Shown one piece after another: positions 8,165 through 16,955 of a stretch of DNA of 64,000 bases; within the stretch, counting starts at the first letter, position 1, and every line of letters starts with the position of its first letter. The position numbers and the translations under genes were made by a program. Origin of the DNA: Hormoscilla sp. GUM202 (GTDB lineage: Bacteria; Cyanobacteriota; Cyanobacteriia; Cyanobacteriales; Desertifilaceae). The notes beneath the pieces were generated by a model, which searched no databases, was not told where the DNA came from, and was given only the letters and a program-made list of their open reading frames with translations. The DNA lies in the NCBI GenBank assembly GCA_005518205.2, contig RFFC02000016.1:97145-161144 (forward strand). The letters are read 5' to 3'.

Positions 8165-8962
8165 TTATTCATCTTGTTCGTAGGGTTGTCCCAGATAAAC
8201 TTCGATCACCTGGGGGTCATTTTGCACCTCCTCAATGCTACCCTCGCACAAAACTGCACCTTGATGTAACACGGTCACCTGGCGGGCAATTTGGCGGACA
8301 AATTCCATATCATGTTCGATGACAAGAATGGAATGACTTTCGGCCAAATTCAACAGCAGATCCCCCGTTTGTTCGGTTTCGGAATCCGTCAACCCCGCAA
8401 CGGGTTCGTCAACTAGCAGCAAGTGCTCTCCTCTCCGGTTTCGCTGCGCTCGACCTGCGGGATGCGCCGGTGACTGTGCCACTAACATGCCTATTTCTAA
8501 CCGTTGCTTTTCCCCGTGAGAAAGCAATTCTGCCTTCATTTCCGCTTTCCTTGTTAGCCCGATCGTGGCCAGCAAGTTTTTGACAGTGTGACGTTCAGCT
8601 ACCGATGTCGGTTTGAACAAAGTAGCAAAAACATTTTGATTGCGGTTACAGGAGAGGTCGAGATTTTCCCGGACTGTCAAATTCAGGTAAACTCTCGGGG
8701 TCTGAAACTTGCGACCTATTCCCAGGCGGGCTATTTGATGTTCCGATAAGCGTCGGGTATTCCGACCCTTAAATAGCACCTGTCCTGTTGTTGGTTGCAC
8801 CTTCCCAGTTATTACATCGAGAAAGGTGGTTTTTCCCGCACCATTAGGACCAATGATGACTCGCAGTTCCCCGGTATCCATGCTAAAGTTGAGCTGGTTC
8901 AGGGCCTTAAAACCATCAAAGCTAACTGTGAGGTTCTCTATTTCTAATATTTTACTATTCAT
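8165..8962 (-). CDS. urtD: Urea ABC transporter ATP-binding protein UrtD, with extra segment
   Basis: One of the two ATPases of the high-affinity urea importer. 265 residues: Walker A GPNGAGKT at 38-45, Q-loop region GRKFQTPRVYLNLTV, signature LSHGEKQ at 147-153, Walker B LLLVDEP at 181-187, H-loop VIEHDME. Between the signature helix and Walker B there is an in-frame insert of about 15 residues (AHPAGRAQRNRRGEH, 166-180; DNA about 8423-8467). Family members run directly from AQSP into LLLVDEP. The insert is GC-rich and Arg-rich, like a translated repeat; it may weaken or abolish ATPase folding, or be tolerated in a loop. The start is 822 bases from urtC because repeats have expanded the spacer. 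urtE does not follow. Confidence 0.9.
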   Translation of the reverse strand: MNSKILEIENLTVSFDGFKALNQLNFSMDTGELRVIIGPNGAGKTTFLDVITGKVQPTTGQVLFKGRNTRRLSEHQIARLGIGRKFQTPRVYLNLTVRENLDLSCNRNQNVFATLFKPTSVAERHTVKNLLATIGLTRKAEMKAELLSHGEKQRLEIGMLVAQSPAHPAGRAQRNRRGEHLLLVDEPVAGLTDSETEQTGDLLLNLAESHSILVIEHDMEFVRQIARQVTVLHQGAVLCEGSIEEVQNDPQVIEVYLGQPYEQDE

Positions 8963-8970
8963 GTAAGATT

Positions 8971-9005
8971 TGCTGATTGCTAATTGCTAATTGCTAATTG
9001 CTAAC
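8971..9005. repeat. Heptamer repeat (TGCTAAT)n
   Basis: About five copies of a 7-bp unit, TGCTAAT, directly upstream of urtD. Similar arrays recur at 39580-39620 and 39725-39760. Confidence 0.7.
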
Positions 9006-9055
9006 CCAATGCGATCGCCCCCCGAGCGCCGACTCTCAACGGTCGCGAGTCGGCA

Positions 9056-9122
9056 AGAAACCGGGTTTCTGCGATAAATGATCGTCTGAGGGCGACATTT
9101 GGTATAAGAAACCCGGTTTCTC
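9056..9122. repeat. AGAAACCGGGTTTCT-type repeat pair
   Basis: Two short palindromes, AGAAACCGGGTTTCT and AGAAACCCGGTTTCT, about 50 bp apart. The family recurs at 12281-12348, 32873-32921 and 58010-58050. Confidence 0.6.
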
Positions 9123-9163
9123 AACCCACGCGCGATCGCCCCGACATGCGATCGCCCTTTATT

Positions 9164-9530
9164 CAGCAATGAACAGCCGTGCCCCGGCAATAGATAGATA
9201 TTAGATGATAGCATTATATTATGGATGCCGTGCCCCTACCCCATGCACAAATATCATGTCCGTCAAAATGCGATCAGGCAAATATCCTGCCCGTCGATGA
9301 TGTGATTGTTATGTAGGGGCACGGCATCAACAGATTATCGGAGAAAAGGAAAATGCGATCGGTCCTGTTCTTACGGCCCAAACCCTCACGCTCCCACATG
9401 CGATCGCCCCCACCGGACAGCGGTAGCAATGAACAGCCGGGGCACGGCAATAGATAGATGTTAGATGATAGCATTATATTATGGATGCCGTGCCCCTACC
9501 CGATGCGATCGCACAAATATCATGTCCGTT
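9164..9530. repeat. Direct repeat of about 100 bp in the urtC-urtD spacer
   Basis: Copies at about 9164-9264 and 9424-9530 share GCAATGAACAGCCG, the GATAGCATTATATTATGG stretch and ATCATGTCCGT. The second copy has a GCGATCG heptamer (HIP1 core) that the first lacks. They lie between urtC and urtD and belong to the segment that separates the two urtD starts. Confidence 0.7.
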
Positions 9531-9533
9531 AGA

Positions 9534-9648
9534 ACCAATGATGACTCGCAGTTCCCCCGTATCCATGCTAAAGTTGAGCTGGTTCAGGGCCTTAAAACCA
9601 TCAAAGCTAACTGTGAGGTTCTCAATTTCTAATATTTACTATTCATGT
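9534..9648 (-). pseudogene. Duplicated 5' end of urtD
   Basis: About 115 bp nearly identical to the first 38 codons of urtD (8849-8962), including the ATG, found 685 bp upstream of it. It has lost one T early in the frame, and after about 38 codons it runs into repeat DNA, so it cannot make UrtD. It probably marks the original urtD start position beside urtC, before a duplication and repeat insertion. Confidence 0.8.
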
Positions 9649-9784
9649 GAGAATTCTTTCTTGAAAATTGTTCATTAAAAATTGTTTATTGAGAATTTTT
9701 CATCCACCATCTAATGCTTCATCCCTATCGGAATCTCCATTTCCCATTCACAATTTTCCATTCACAATTTTCCATTTTCCATTC

Positions 9785-10972
9785 TCAATCATCTATTGTA
9801 TCATTTTCTAATAATTCCCGTTCCCGCTGCACTTCTGGGTCTGACTCTAAACTGGGATAGGTTACTACTGGCTTCTCCAAAAAGATCGATCGCACTTTCT
9901 CCAGGCCCTGAAAGCGCAACCAACCAACGACACCATTAGGAAGTACAGTCACGACCAGCAGAAACAAAGCCCCCTGAAAGAACAGCCAAACTTGGGGAAA
10001 CTGTTCGGACAACAAGCTTTTACCATAGTTAACAATCAGGGTACCCAGAACCGCACCCACCAAGCTAGCGCGACCGCCCACAGCTACCCAGATTACCATT
10101 TCAATGGAGAAAGCAATATCCATCGCTTTCGGAGAAATAATCCCAGTTTGCAGGGTAAACATCGCCCCCGCCAGTCCGGCCAACCCAGCGGAGATCGCAA
10201 ATACCAGAACCTTATAGCCAGTCGGGTTGTAACCGGTAAAACGCACGCGACTTTCATCATCCCGAATTGCCACCAGCAAGCGTCCAAAGCGTCCGCTAGT
10301 CAGCCAGCGACAGAGGGCATAGGTTATGGCCAGCAATAGCACAGTTATAGCATAGAATGCTAACTGAGTTTTGGAGTCATTAACCGTGACACCCAAAATT
10401 GTTTTGAAAGAAGTTAAGCCATTAGTGCCGTTAATTAACTTTTGCTGACCGTTGAAGAAGTTGAAAAACACGATAGTTGCCGCTTGGGTGAGAATAGAAA
10501 AATAAACTCCCCGGATCCGGTTGCGGAATACCAGATAGCCCAGAATTGCCCCCAGGATAGCTGGTATAATGACCACAGCAGCGGTAGCAAAGAAAAAGGA
10601 GTCAAATGGTTGCCAAAACCAGGGTAATTCCGTGACTCCGTACAGACTCATGAATTCTGGCAGTTGGGTGCCCGCATCCGCCGGTATTTGCAGCTTGATG
10701 TGCATCGCGATCGCGTATCCGCCTAGGGCAAAAAAGACCCCATGACCCAGACTTAGCATGCCAGTATAACCCCAAATCAGGTCAATGCCCAGGGCCGCGA
10801 TCGCCAATGCCAGAAAACGCCCCAGCAAATTGAGGCGAAAGTCCGACAGCATCAGTGGCATAATTAAGATTAGCAGCAAGGCGATCGCCCCCACCACTGC
10901 CGCCTCCAGCAGCAATAGCTTGCGGCCTCGGCCCTTTTTTCTAATCCCGCGTCCTAAAACTAAATCTAGCAT
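9785..10972 (-). CDS. urtC: Urea ABC transporter permease UrtC
   Basis: Second membrane subunit of the urea importer, LivM-like. 395 residues with about ten hydrophobic segments; WGYTGMLSLGHGVFFALGGY at about 68-87 is the family signature, and the cytoplasmic loop RFTGYNPTGYKVLVFAISAG matches UrtC/LivM permeases. It begins 11 bases after the urtB stop, as expected in the urt operon. The C-terminal tail is acidic (ERELLENDTIDD). Downstream the spacer to urtD is abnormally long. Confidence 0.93.
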   Translation of the reverse strand: MLDLVLGRGIRKKGRGRKLLLLEAAVVGAIALLLILIMPLMLSDFRLNLLGRFLALAIAALGIDLIWGYTGMLSLGHGVFFALGGYAIAMHIKLQIPADAGTQLPEFMSLYGVTELPWFWQPFDSFFFATAAVVIIPAILGAILGYLVFRNRIRGVYFSILTQAATIVFFNFFNGQQKLINGTNGLTSFKTILGVTVNDSKTQLAFYAITVLLLAITYALCRWLTSGRFGRLLVAIRDDESRVRFTGYNPTGYKVLVFAISAGLAGLAGAMFTLQTGIISPKAMDIAFSIEMVIWVAVGGRASLVGAVLGTLIVNYGKSLLSEQFPQVWLFFQGALFLLVVTVLPNGVVGWLRFQGLEKVRSIFLEKPVVTYPSLESDPEVQRERELLENDTIDD

Positions 10973-10983
10973 TATCTTAGGCT

Positions 10984-12159
10984 TTAAGCATCAACAGTAC
11001 GACCTTTTTGGGGAAACATGCCAGCGGGGCGAACTTGCAGAAAAGCAATAATCAGGGCGAAGACCATCACCCTGGCCATACTGGTTGTAGCAAAGAAGGT
11101 AAAGAAATCAGTCAGAGGCTTAATCTCCGTTACCATTAAAGCAATTGTACCAGAACCGATCAAGTAGCTAGTCGTCCCGATCGCGATCGCCGCCACAATG
11201 CTGCCCACCAGCTTTCCCACGCCTCCCACAACCACCACCATAAAAGCATCCACGATATAATTTTGTCCCGTATTCGGTCCTACAGAACCCAGCAAACTAA
11301 TAGCGCAACCGGCCACCCCTGCCAACCCCGAACCCAAGGCAAAACTCAGGGCGTCAACCTTATTAGTAGGGATGCCCAAACAGGCACTCATACTGCGGTT
11401 TTGGGTCACCGCCCGGATCCGCAAACCCCAGGGCGATCGCTGCAAGAACAGATAAATGCCGACAATACAAAGGACCGTTAGCCCAATTATAAACAGTCTC
11501 ACGTAAGACAGTTGAAAATTATTTCCGAGGGGCAATGCCAAGCCCCCCCGCAACCATTCCGGGGCCGTCACGTCCACATTTTGGGCCCCAAACCAAGGTT
11601 GAGTTACTGCCAACTTAAAAACCTGCCCTAGCAAAGCCGCCGTCGCCCCAGCAATTCCCGCCGACAATGGTAACATTATCAGCAATACCCAATTGCGAAT
11701 GCGAGCAAAATAAAAATCATCGCGCTGGCGATATATTATCCATAACCCGCCCCAAAATAGCAAGCAAAACAGCAGAATGCCAATTACCATCTGCCAACTG
11801 ACGCTGCGGACAAACTGCTGCAAAATCAGACTCACCCCCCAAGTTGCCAACAGGGTCTCCAAAGGGCGTCCGTAAAGATATTTTATCACCGATCTTTCTA
11901 ACAGTAAACCTACCGCTGCTGCCACGATAAAAGCAGCGGGTAAAGCCACAAAAATGTAAATTTCAAACAGAGGACCGCCCAGCAACTTGAAGCCATTTTG
12001 CACGACAAAAGTTGTATAGGCCCCCAGCATCATCAACTCCCCGTGGGCTAAATTAATCACCCCCATCAGCCCGAACGCGATCGCCAAACCCAGGGCCGCG
12101 ATCAGCAAAACCGCCCCAATACTAATCCCATTAAATATTCCTTCTAACAGTAATTCCAC
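10984..12159 (-). CDS. urtB: Urea ABC transporter permease UrtB
   Basis: First membrane subunit of the urea importer, LivH-like. 391 residues, starting MELLLEGIFNGISIGAVLLI with the INLAHGELMMLGAYTTF motif at about 35-51. The long extracellular insertion (about 150-215) is typical of UrtB compared with LivH. The C-terminal half contains TQNRSMSACLGIPTNKVDAL and VVVVGGVGKLVGS, matching the coupling-helix and final membrane region. Spacing to urtC is 11 bases; the spacer to urtA is 550 bases of repeats. Confidence 0.93.
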   Translation of the reverse strand: MELLLEGIFNGISIGAVLLIAALGLAIAFGLMGVINLAHGELMMLGAYTTFVVQNGFKLLGGPLFEIYIFVALPAAFIVAAAVGLLLERSVIKYLYGRPLETLLATWGVSLILQQFVRSVSWQMVIGILLFCLLFWGGLWIIYRQRDDFYFARIRNWVLLIMLPLSAGIAGATAALLGQVFKLAVTQPWFGAQNVDVTAPEWLRGGLALPLGNNFQLSYVRLFIIGLTVLCIVGIYLFLQRSPWGLRIRAVTQNRSMSACLGIPTNKVDALSFALGSGLAGVAGCAISLLGSVGPNTGQNYIVDAFMVVVVGGVGKLVGSIVAAIAIGTTSYLIGSGTIALMVTEIKPLTDFFTFFATTSMARVMVFALIIAFLQVRPAGMFPQKGRTVDA

Positions 12160-12202
12160 CTTCCTCCTCTCTGTTATTGCGATCTAGAAAAAACGGCTAC
12201 CT

Positions 12203-12405
12203 TCTCGTTACCAGGTTCTACCTGGTAACGGTCTTCTAAGGCTCCTGCCTCCGAAAGAACCCGTGCCTATAACGTCGGTCAAGAAACCGGCTTTCTCTGA
12301 TGAAAGCATTGATATCTCGTTGTCATCTTGACACCAACCCGGTTTCTAGCTTCTACTCGATGCTCTAGTCAAGTCTATCATATATTTAAAATGCTATTAA
12401 TTGTT
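12203..12405. repeat. Nested repeats in the urtA-urtB spacer
   Basis: A CGTTACCAGG / CCTGGTAACG double-hairpin repeat starts at 12203. At about 12280 it is interrupted by an AGAAACCGG-type repeat pair reaching 12350. Its tail (TCAAGTCTATCAT) resumes at 12369. The uninterrupted relative is at 3373-3462. Confidence 0.55.
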
Positions 12406-12585
12406 AGCTGTTAATCTTTCATCCTTACCCCATCTCCATTCTCCATTCGGGCGTGGCCAGAACCAGTTGCCAAGATTCCGATCCCCCCCTGCCTCCCCTA
12501 TAAAGGTTTCTCTGGTCACTTCCGGTTGAGGCTCAGCCTCAAGGTCTCAATAATTGACAGGAGGCAGGGCCTCAGACTTGTCATT

Positions 12586-12710
12586 CCCAGGGAGACCCTG
12601 GAAATGAGGGTAATAAGGGTCCAGGGAGACCCTGGGAACCAGGGTAATAAGGGTTTGAGTAACTCTATCAATTCACAACATATAAGGTGGGCGGTGCCCA
12701 CCCGCCAATT
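12586..12710. repeat. CCAGGGAGACCCTGG repeats and GGTGGGC hairpin after urtA
   Basis: Two CCCAGGGAGACCCTGG-type palindromes separated by GGGTAATAAGGG, then a GTGGGC-GGT-GCCCAC hairpin next to the urtA stop. The hairpin may attenuate transcription between urtA and urtBCD, giving more binding protein than permease; that is inference. A similar GGTGGGC hairpin follows psb27 at 44691. Confidence 0.5.
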
Positions 12711-13975
12711 CAAACCTTATACTTGCCGCCCTTACTCGGGTCGGACCAGTCACAAGCAAAGCCCTTCGTTTCCGCTACAAATTGATTCCAGGGAATGGGA
12801 TCGACAGCTGATTTAGTGGAATTAACAATCTCAAACATCCCATCATCACGGATCTTACCAATTCGCACCCATTTAGCAAGGTGATGATTTTGTGTCATCG
12901 TCACCTTCCCTTCCGGCGCGTCAAAAGTCAGACCGTAAGCAGCTTTGCGGACCGCTTCTAGCTCCTCAGCAGTCCCCGCCTTTTCTACCGCCTGCTTCCA
13001 CATATAAACCCCAATGTAAGCCGCTTCCATGGGGTCATTCGTCACCCGGTTTTGACCGTACTTAGCCTTAAACGCCTGCACAAACTTCTGATTCGCAGGG
13101 GTATTCACAGTTTGGAAATAATTCCAGGCCGCGTAGTGACCTTTCAGGTAGGTAACCCCGATCGCCTTTACTTCTTCTTCAGCAATACTCACGGACATCA
13201 CCGGATACTTATCCGGTCCTAAACCCGCCCCTTCCATCTGCTTGAAGAATGCCACATTGCTGTCACCATTGAGAGTATTGTAGATCGTACCGCCATTAGG
13301 AAGGGCCTGTCTAATTTTAGTAATGATCGCTGTAACTTCCGTGTTACCCAGGGGGAGGTAATCTTCCCCTACCGTTGTACCACCCTTTGCCTTCAACTGT
13401 GCCTTAATGATCGTATTAGCAGTGCGGGGGAAAACATAGTCCGACCCCACCAAAAAGAACTTTTTGCCCTTATTTGCCAACAACCAATCCACCGAAGGCT
13501 CAATTTGCTGATTTGGTGCTGCCCCCGTATAAAATACGTTATTGGAACATTCCTGCCCTTCGTACTGTACGGGATACCAGAGCATGTGTTTTTTCTCTTC
13601 AAACACCGGCAGCACCGCCTTGCGACTGGCCGATGTCCAGCAACCGAAAACCGCCACCACCTTATCCCGATCGATCAGCTTTCTGGCCTTCTCCGCAAAG
13701 GTCGGCCAGTCAGAAGCACCATCTTCGACAATTGGCTGAATTTGCTTACCCAAGACCCCACCAGCAGCGTTGATCTCCTCAATTGCTAACTGTTCGGCAT
13801 CCACTACACTCTGTTCGCTAATGGCCATCGTGCCGCTGAGGGAGTGCAGAATTCCCACCAAGATAGTATCTGAGTTGCTACTTGGATCGCCACCGCAAGC
13901 TTTCAGGAGAATGCTCGTTCCCAGGGCGGCAGAACTATATAAGATAAATTTACGCCGACCAACTCTACTTATCAT
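12710..13975 (-). CDS. urtA: Urea ABC transporter substrate-binding lipoprotein UrtA
   Basis: Captures urea outside the inner membrane and delivers it to UrtBC. 421 residues. The N-terminus has an Arg-Arg pair (GRRKFIL) and a lipobox LKAC with the modified cysteine at residue 27, suggesting Tat-type export of a lipoprotein. The mature part is a class B periplasmic-binding fold ([52 protein letters not shown]). The last motifs are characteristic of UrtA rather than branched-chain amino acid binders. ATG at 13975 follows AGGAG about 12 bases upstream. It is the first gene of the operon, behind an NtcA-type promoter. Confidence 0.95.
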   Translation of the reverse strand: MISRVGRRKFILYSSAALGTSILLKACGGDPSSNSDTILVGILHSLSGTMAISEQSVVDAEQLAIEEINAAGGVLGKQIQPIVEDGASDWPTFAEKARKLIDRDKVVAVFGCWTSASRKAVLPVFEEKKHMLWYPVQYEGQECSNNVFYTGAAPNQQIEPSVDWLLANKGKKFFLVGSDYVFPRTANTIIKAQLKAKGGTTVGEDYLPLGNTEVTAIITKIRQALPNGGTIYNTLNGDSNVAFFKQMEGAGLGPDKYPVMSVSIAEEEVKAIGVTYLKGHYAAWNYFQTVNTPANQKFVQAFKAKYGQNRVTNDPMEAAYIGVYMWKQAVEKAGTAEELEAVRKAAYGLTFDAPEGKVTMTQNHHLAKWVRIGKIRDDGMFEIVNSTKSAVDPIPWNQFVAETKGFACDWSDPSKGGKYKV

Positions 13976-14010
13976 CCCGCTACTCTACTCCTGTTCGAGA
14001 CTAGAGGGCT

Positions 14011-14053
14011 ATCTTATGACGCTAAGCCAGGAAATAACTGTATTCTTTGTTAC
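14011..14053 (-). promoter_or_regulatory. NtcA-activated promoter of urtA
   Basis: GTA-N8-TAC, the NtcA consensus, lies at 14040-14053. On the minus strand it is followed after 23 bases by TAAGAT (14011-14016), which fits the TA-N3-T minus-10 box of cyanobacterial class II NtcA promoters. The urtA ATG is about 36 bases further on. The arrangement predicts induction under nitrogen limitation. Confidence 0.8.
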
Positions 14054-14109
14054 CGAATTGGCGATTGACCAGCAATTTTAATAATGAATTAAGGTTTGAG
14101 TAGGAATCC

Positions 14110-14336
14110 CCAGTAGTAGCGCAGCGTGTCCTCGGGCCCGTTCGCTACGCGAAGCGTGTGCGCGCAGCGCAATCGCATGCAGCTTGGTTGACATGGGGCG
14201 ATCGCGTTTGCTATAGTCTACTCACGACCAACTGAAAATTCTTGCATTGACAACTGACCACTGACTGGCAGGCGATCCGCCCGCCCTACGGAACTGACCA
14301 CTGACTGGCAGCCGATCCGCCCTACGGAACTGACAC
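14110..14336. repeat. Palindromic and tandem repeats upstream of the PAAR-like gene
   Basis: Contains a GC-rich palindrome cluster (TTCGCTACGCGAAGCGTG type, near 14150) and a roughly 40-bp tandem duplication (GACCACTGACTGGCAG at about 14259 and 14299, each followed by CGATCCGCC and CCCTACGGAACTGAC). No gene; the duplication ends at the next ATG. Confidence 0.5.
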
Positions 14337-14337
14337 A

Positions 14338-14772
14338 ATGGCTGATTTTATTTTAACCACGGGCGACCAAGCCCCATTCACCCCCACCTTTGGAGCAGCA
14401 ACGGTAGTACCAGTGCTCGGTATTCTTGCTGGCACTGGCAAAGGTACAATTAACAAGAAACAGATTTGTGTGGATGGGGATGAGAAAAAAGTCATCGTCT
14501 CCGGCTGCGCCTACATGACACCAGTGTATAGCATTCCCGGTGTAGGCACCCTGACGATCGACTCTCTGGGCGGGAATCAAAAAGCCAAGAAAACCAAATC
14601 CGGCGGCAAGCCAGTTTTGCTCAAGGGTAGTACCTTCAAGGCCAAGTTTCAAGTCATGGTGCCAGCAATGCAACCGCCGAAGGGACCGACTCCACCCATT
14701 CCCGACTCTACTCCCCAATATTCGGGCAATGGAACGTTTATGACCACCAATATGAGGGTAAAAGCAACGTAA
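14338..14772 (+). CDS. Glycine/threonine-rich small protein, possibly PAAR-like
   Basis: 144 residues, no signal peptide, rich in Gly, Thr, Pro and Lys. The middle and end (SGCAYMTPVYSIPGVGT, GGKPVLLKGSTFKAKF, YSGNGTFMTTN) remind me of PAAR-like or DUF4280-type proteins that cap phage-tail-like injection machines; a GKP.LLKGS-type strand and a Cys in a SGCAY context are the main resemblance. It stands alone: no sheath, tube or baseplate genes occur in this window. ATG is directly preceded by CTGACACA with no good Shine-Dalgarno. It could equally be an unrelated orphan. Confidence 0.45.
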   Translation: MADFILTTGDQAPFTPTFGAATVVPVLGILAGTGKGTINKKQICVDGDEKKVIVSGCAYMTPVYSIPGVGTLTIDSLGGNQKAKKTKSGGKPVLLKGSTFKAKFQVMVPAMQPPKGPTPPIPDSTPQYSGNGTFMTTNMRVKAT

Positions 14773-15419
14773 TGGCCCCGAAGCGAATTAAAAATTTTGC
14801 ACATTTTTACCGATGATAGCAATCAATGGTTGCCAATTGTTTCATTTAACATTGAAAAGCGTTCAGACATCGATCTATGGCTATTTATGACTATTTAAAT
14901 TGACCATTGACAATTAACAACCCTTATCATCCCGTCGTTGTGCAACAAAATAGCTTCTTGGGAATGGATATGAATAAAGTCATCTACCTTTGACAATTTC
15001 CAACAATTGCGGCTCTCAGCGAAAGAATTTATTTATCATCGATTATTTAGCTCGATTTTTGAATTGTCAGCACTTCTTCATAAATTATTAAATGGAGGTG
15101 AATTGATTATTAATTGGGGGCGGGGTCTGAAAAACAAAGGCAATGCCGTTAATGCGGTTTGGATGCGCGGCGGCTTATTTCTAATATGGGTGAAAATTAG
15201 ACCATTGTGGTGATGGCTTTCATAATCTATTTGTGATAACCGCTGACTGCTTCAGGTGGTGGGGGAAACCCCTTAGATGTGACTGGAAATAGTGATCGAA
15301 ATCGCAGTAATGAGTGATAATAGAGTATAGTGAAAGATGGCATTTTCAGCTCCTAGGCAACCCGTCCAGCATCGGCGGAAGGTGCAGTAAGCTGTAATCC
15401 GTAAGAAAAATTGCGGCCT
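14773..15419. other. Spacer without recognisable genes
   Basis: AT-rich sequence with short fragments of dispersed repeats (CAATTGACAATT-like). Open frames here are short and lack coding character. I see no RNA gene. Confidence 0.4.
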
Positions 15420-15650
15420 ATGTACCGATCTACCGACTTGCTGATGCATTTTGTGGTTGGCCTAGCTGTGGCTGTGGAGTTTTGGCAGTTGAGCGAACGC
15501 TACGCCCCAAATGGGGTGCGCCGAGTTAATCCCATCTGGTTCTTCGTTATGTTAATTTGGGGGGCAAGTGGCTTGTTCATTTTCCGCAAGCTGCGCCATG
15601 TCTGGCGTTCCCGACTTTTGGACCGCTTCCTAGGCATTGACTTGAGCTAA
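15420..15650 (+). CDS. Small membrane protein
   Basis: 76 residues from ATG at 15420 (MYRSTDLLMHF). Two hydrophobic stretches, about 8-21 (LMHFVVGLAVAVEF) and about 41-55 (IWFFVMLIWGASGLF), separated by a charged loop; the C-terminus is basic then ends RFLGIDLS. A TTG nine bases upstream is an alternative start. Family not recognised; probably an inner or thylakoid membrane protein with two spans. Confidence 0.5.
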   Translation: MYRSTDLLMHFVVGLAVAVEFWQLSERYAPNGVRRVNPIWFFVMLIWGASGLFIFRKLRHVWRSRLLDRFLGIDLS

Positions 15651-15744
15651 ATTAAAACAAAGGGAGCGAGCGCCTGTAGATGGCGATCTAATAAAAAAAT
15701 GCGATCGCTTATCCTTGGTGCGGATAATCAGCTATAATCAAATC

Positions 15745-16071
15745 ATGTCAGCACAACCACGGGAAATCGAAAACTACCGGACCCTCGATGAAAGAAGTCC
15801 TTTTGAAGAGTGGCTTAATGCCCTCCGAGACTCCAAAGCTAAAAATATAATAAAGGCAAGGCTGAGGCGAATTGCTCTTGGTAATCTAGGGGACTATCGT
15901 TCCGTTGGATCGGGAGTTTGCGAATTCAGAATTGACTATGGTCCTGGCTACCGAATATATTTTGGACAAATTGGAACCAGAATTGTAATTCTTCTTTGTG
16001 GCGGAGACAAAAGCACTCAACAGCAAGACATTCGCAAAGCGATCGAATACTGGGAAGACTACAGGAGATAG
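15745..16071 (+). CDS. RelE/HigB-type toxin of a type II toxin-antitoxin pair
   Basis: 108 residues from ATG at 15745 (MSAQPREIENY). FEEWLNALRDSKAK, KARLRRIALGNLGDYRSVG and VCEFRIDYGPGYRIYF are typical of the phage-derived Gp49-like / addiction-module killer proteins, which cut mRNA at the ribosome. The antitoxin starts 3 bases after its stop, the usual toxin-first order of this subfamily. The frame is open 10 codons upstream but those codons overlap the likely promoter (TATAAT at 15732). Appears intact. Confidence 0.85.
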   Translation: MSAQPREIENYRTLDERSPFEEWLNALRDSKAKNIIKARLRRIALGNLGDYRSVGSGVCEFRIDYGPGYRIYFGQIGTRIVILLCGGDKSTQQQDIRKAIEYWEDYRR

Positions 16072-16074
16072 AAA

Positions 16075-16434
16075 ATGCCAAAAAGTAGAAGTTACCAAGA
16101 ATATCTGATTGAATCACTCAAAGAACCTGTAGAAGCAGCGGGTTATCTATGGGCAATCTTACAAGAAGAAGACCCGGAACCGGAACTGCTGCTGCTAGCA
16201 CTTAAAGATGTAACTTTAGCTTTGGGTGAATTGCATATGTCCCCAGAACAAGCTAAACTGCATGAAGAGAAACTAGATGAATTGTTAGAAAAGCGCGGCA
16301 GTGATGCTATTTATAGTTTAGCAGATTGGCTCAAACCTCTAGGATTAGAATTAACTGTTACTGTGCGGGAAAAGGCGGACAATAATGATGCAATTTATTC
16401 TCATTCAGAATTAGAGCTGTTGCCAACTAGATGA
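16075..16434 (+). CDS. Antitoxin partner (probable addiction module antidote)
   Basis: 119 residues. Start ATG is preceded by AGGAGA inside the toxin gene's last codons, so the two are translationally coupled. The N-terminal SYQEYLIESLKEPVEAAGYL matches the antidote family that pairs with this killer protein; the region where a helix-turn-helix is expected (LADWLKPLGLELTVTV) is near the C-terminus. It should neutralise the toxin and autoregulate the operon. The protein is longer than the roughly 100 residues usual for the family, the middle (about 30-85) being atypical. Confidence 0.75.
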   Translation: MPKSRSYQEYLIESLKEPVEAAGYLWAILQEEDPEPELLLLALKDVTLALGELHMSPEQAKLHEEKLDELLEKRGSDAIYSLADWLKPLGLELTVTVREKADNNDAIYSHSELELLPTR

Positions 16435-16500
16435 TGCGTCGGGGGGCGAAGGAAGATCGCCTATAGAACTATTAAGCAGTAAAGTAGGAGGATGAAAAAC

Positions 16501-16842
16501 ATGCAGATAGAAGATTATTTTGATTTTCATAATCCTGAAGATATTCGGGTAAAAGGCACTCGGGTTGGCATCTAGCATATCCTCTACGAATACATCTATT
16601 GTAATCGGACAGCAGAGGCGCTCGCCCAGCAGTTTTATACAGTCACTCTAGCGCAAGTGTATGCCACCATCCTGTACTATCTGGAAAATCCTGACACTGT
16701 AGGCAAGTATGTAGGAGACTGGTTAGAATATTGCCTGAAAGCTGAAGCAGAGTACGATCGCCATCCCTCGCCTTTCGTGTTAAAATTCCGTGAAATTAAG
16801 AAGCAAAAAGCTTCCCAAGTTGATCGAGGGAGCATTTCAATG
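16501..16842 (+). pseudogene. DUF433-type antitoxin gene with internal stop
   Basis: After an AGGAGG site the frame reads IEDYFDFHNPEDIRVKGTRVGI, then TAG at 16573-16575, then HILYEYIYCNRTAEALAQQF and ATILYYLENP. This is the DUF433 pattern, with its small winged-HTH-like fold. Removing the single stop gives a complete domain followed by a basic tail; the 3' end merges into a GGTTGGGTTTC repeat near 16854. DUF433 genes usually precede a PIN-like DUF5615 toxin; none follows here. A translational restart at GTG 16657 would give only half a domain. Confidence 0.7.
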
Positions 16843-16853
16843 AATGCTCTTCA

Positions 16854-16937
16854 TAGGTTGGGTTTCCTAACGTCAACCCAACCCGATCGACGCGAACAAC
16901 ATCTGGACCGTTGGGTAAGGGACCTCAACCCAACCTA
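16854..16937. repeat. TAGGTTGGGTTTC repeat, long form
   Basis: TAGGTTGGGTTTC at the left, CAACCCAACC in the middle and CAACCCAACCTA at the right, making two overlapping inverted repeats in about 84 bp. It abuts the DUF433 pseudogene. Confidence 0.55.
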
Positions 16938-16955
16938 CAACTGCTATTCATATTA

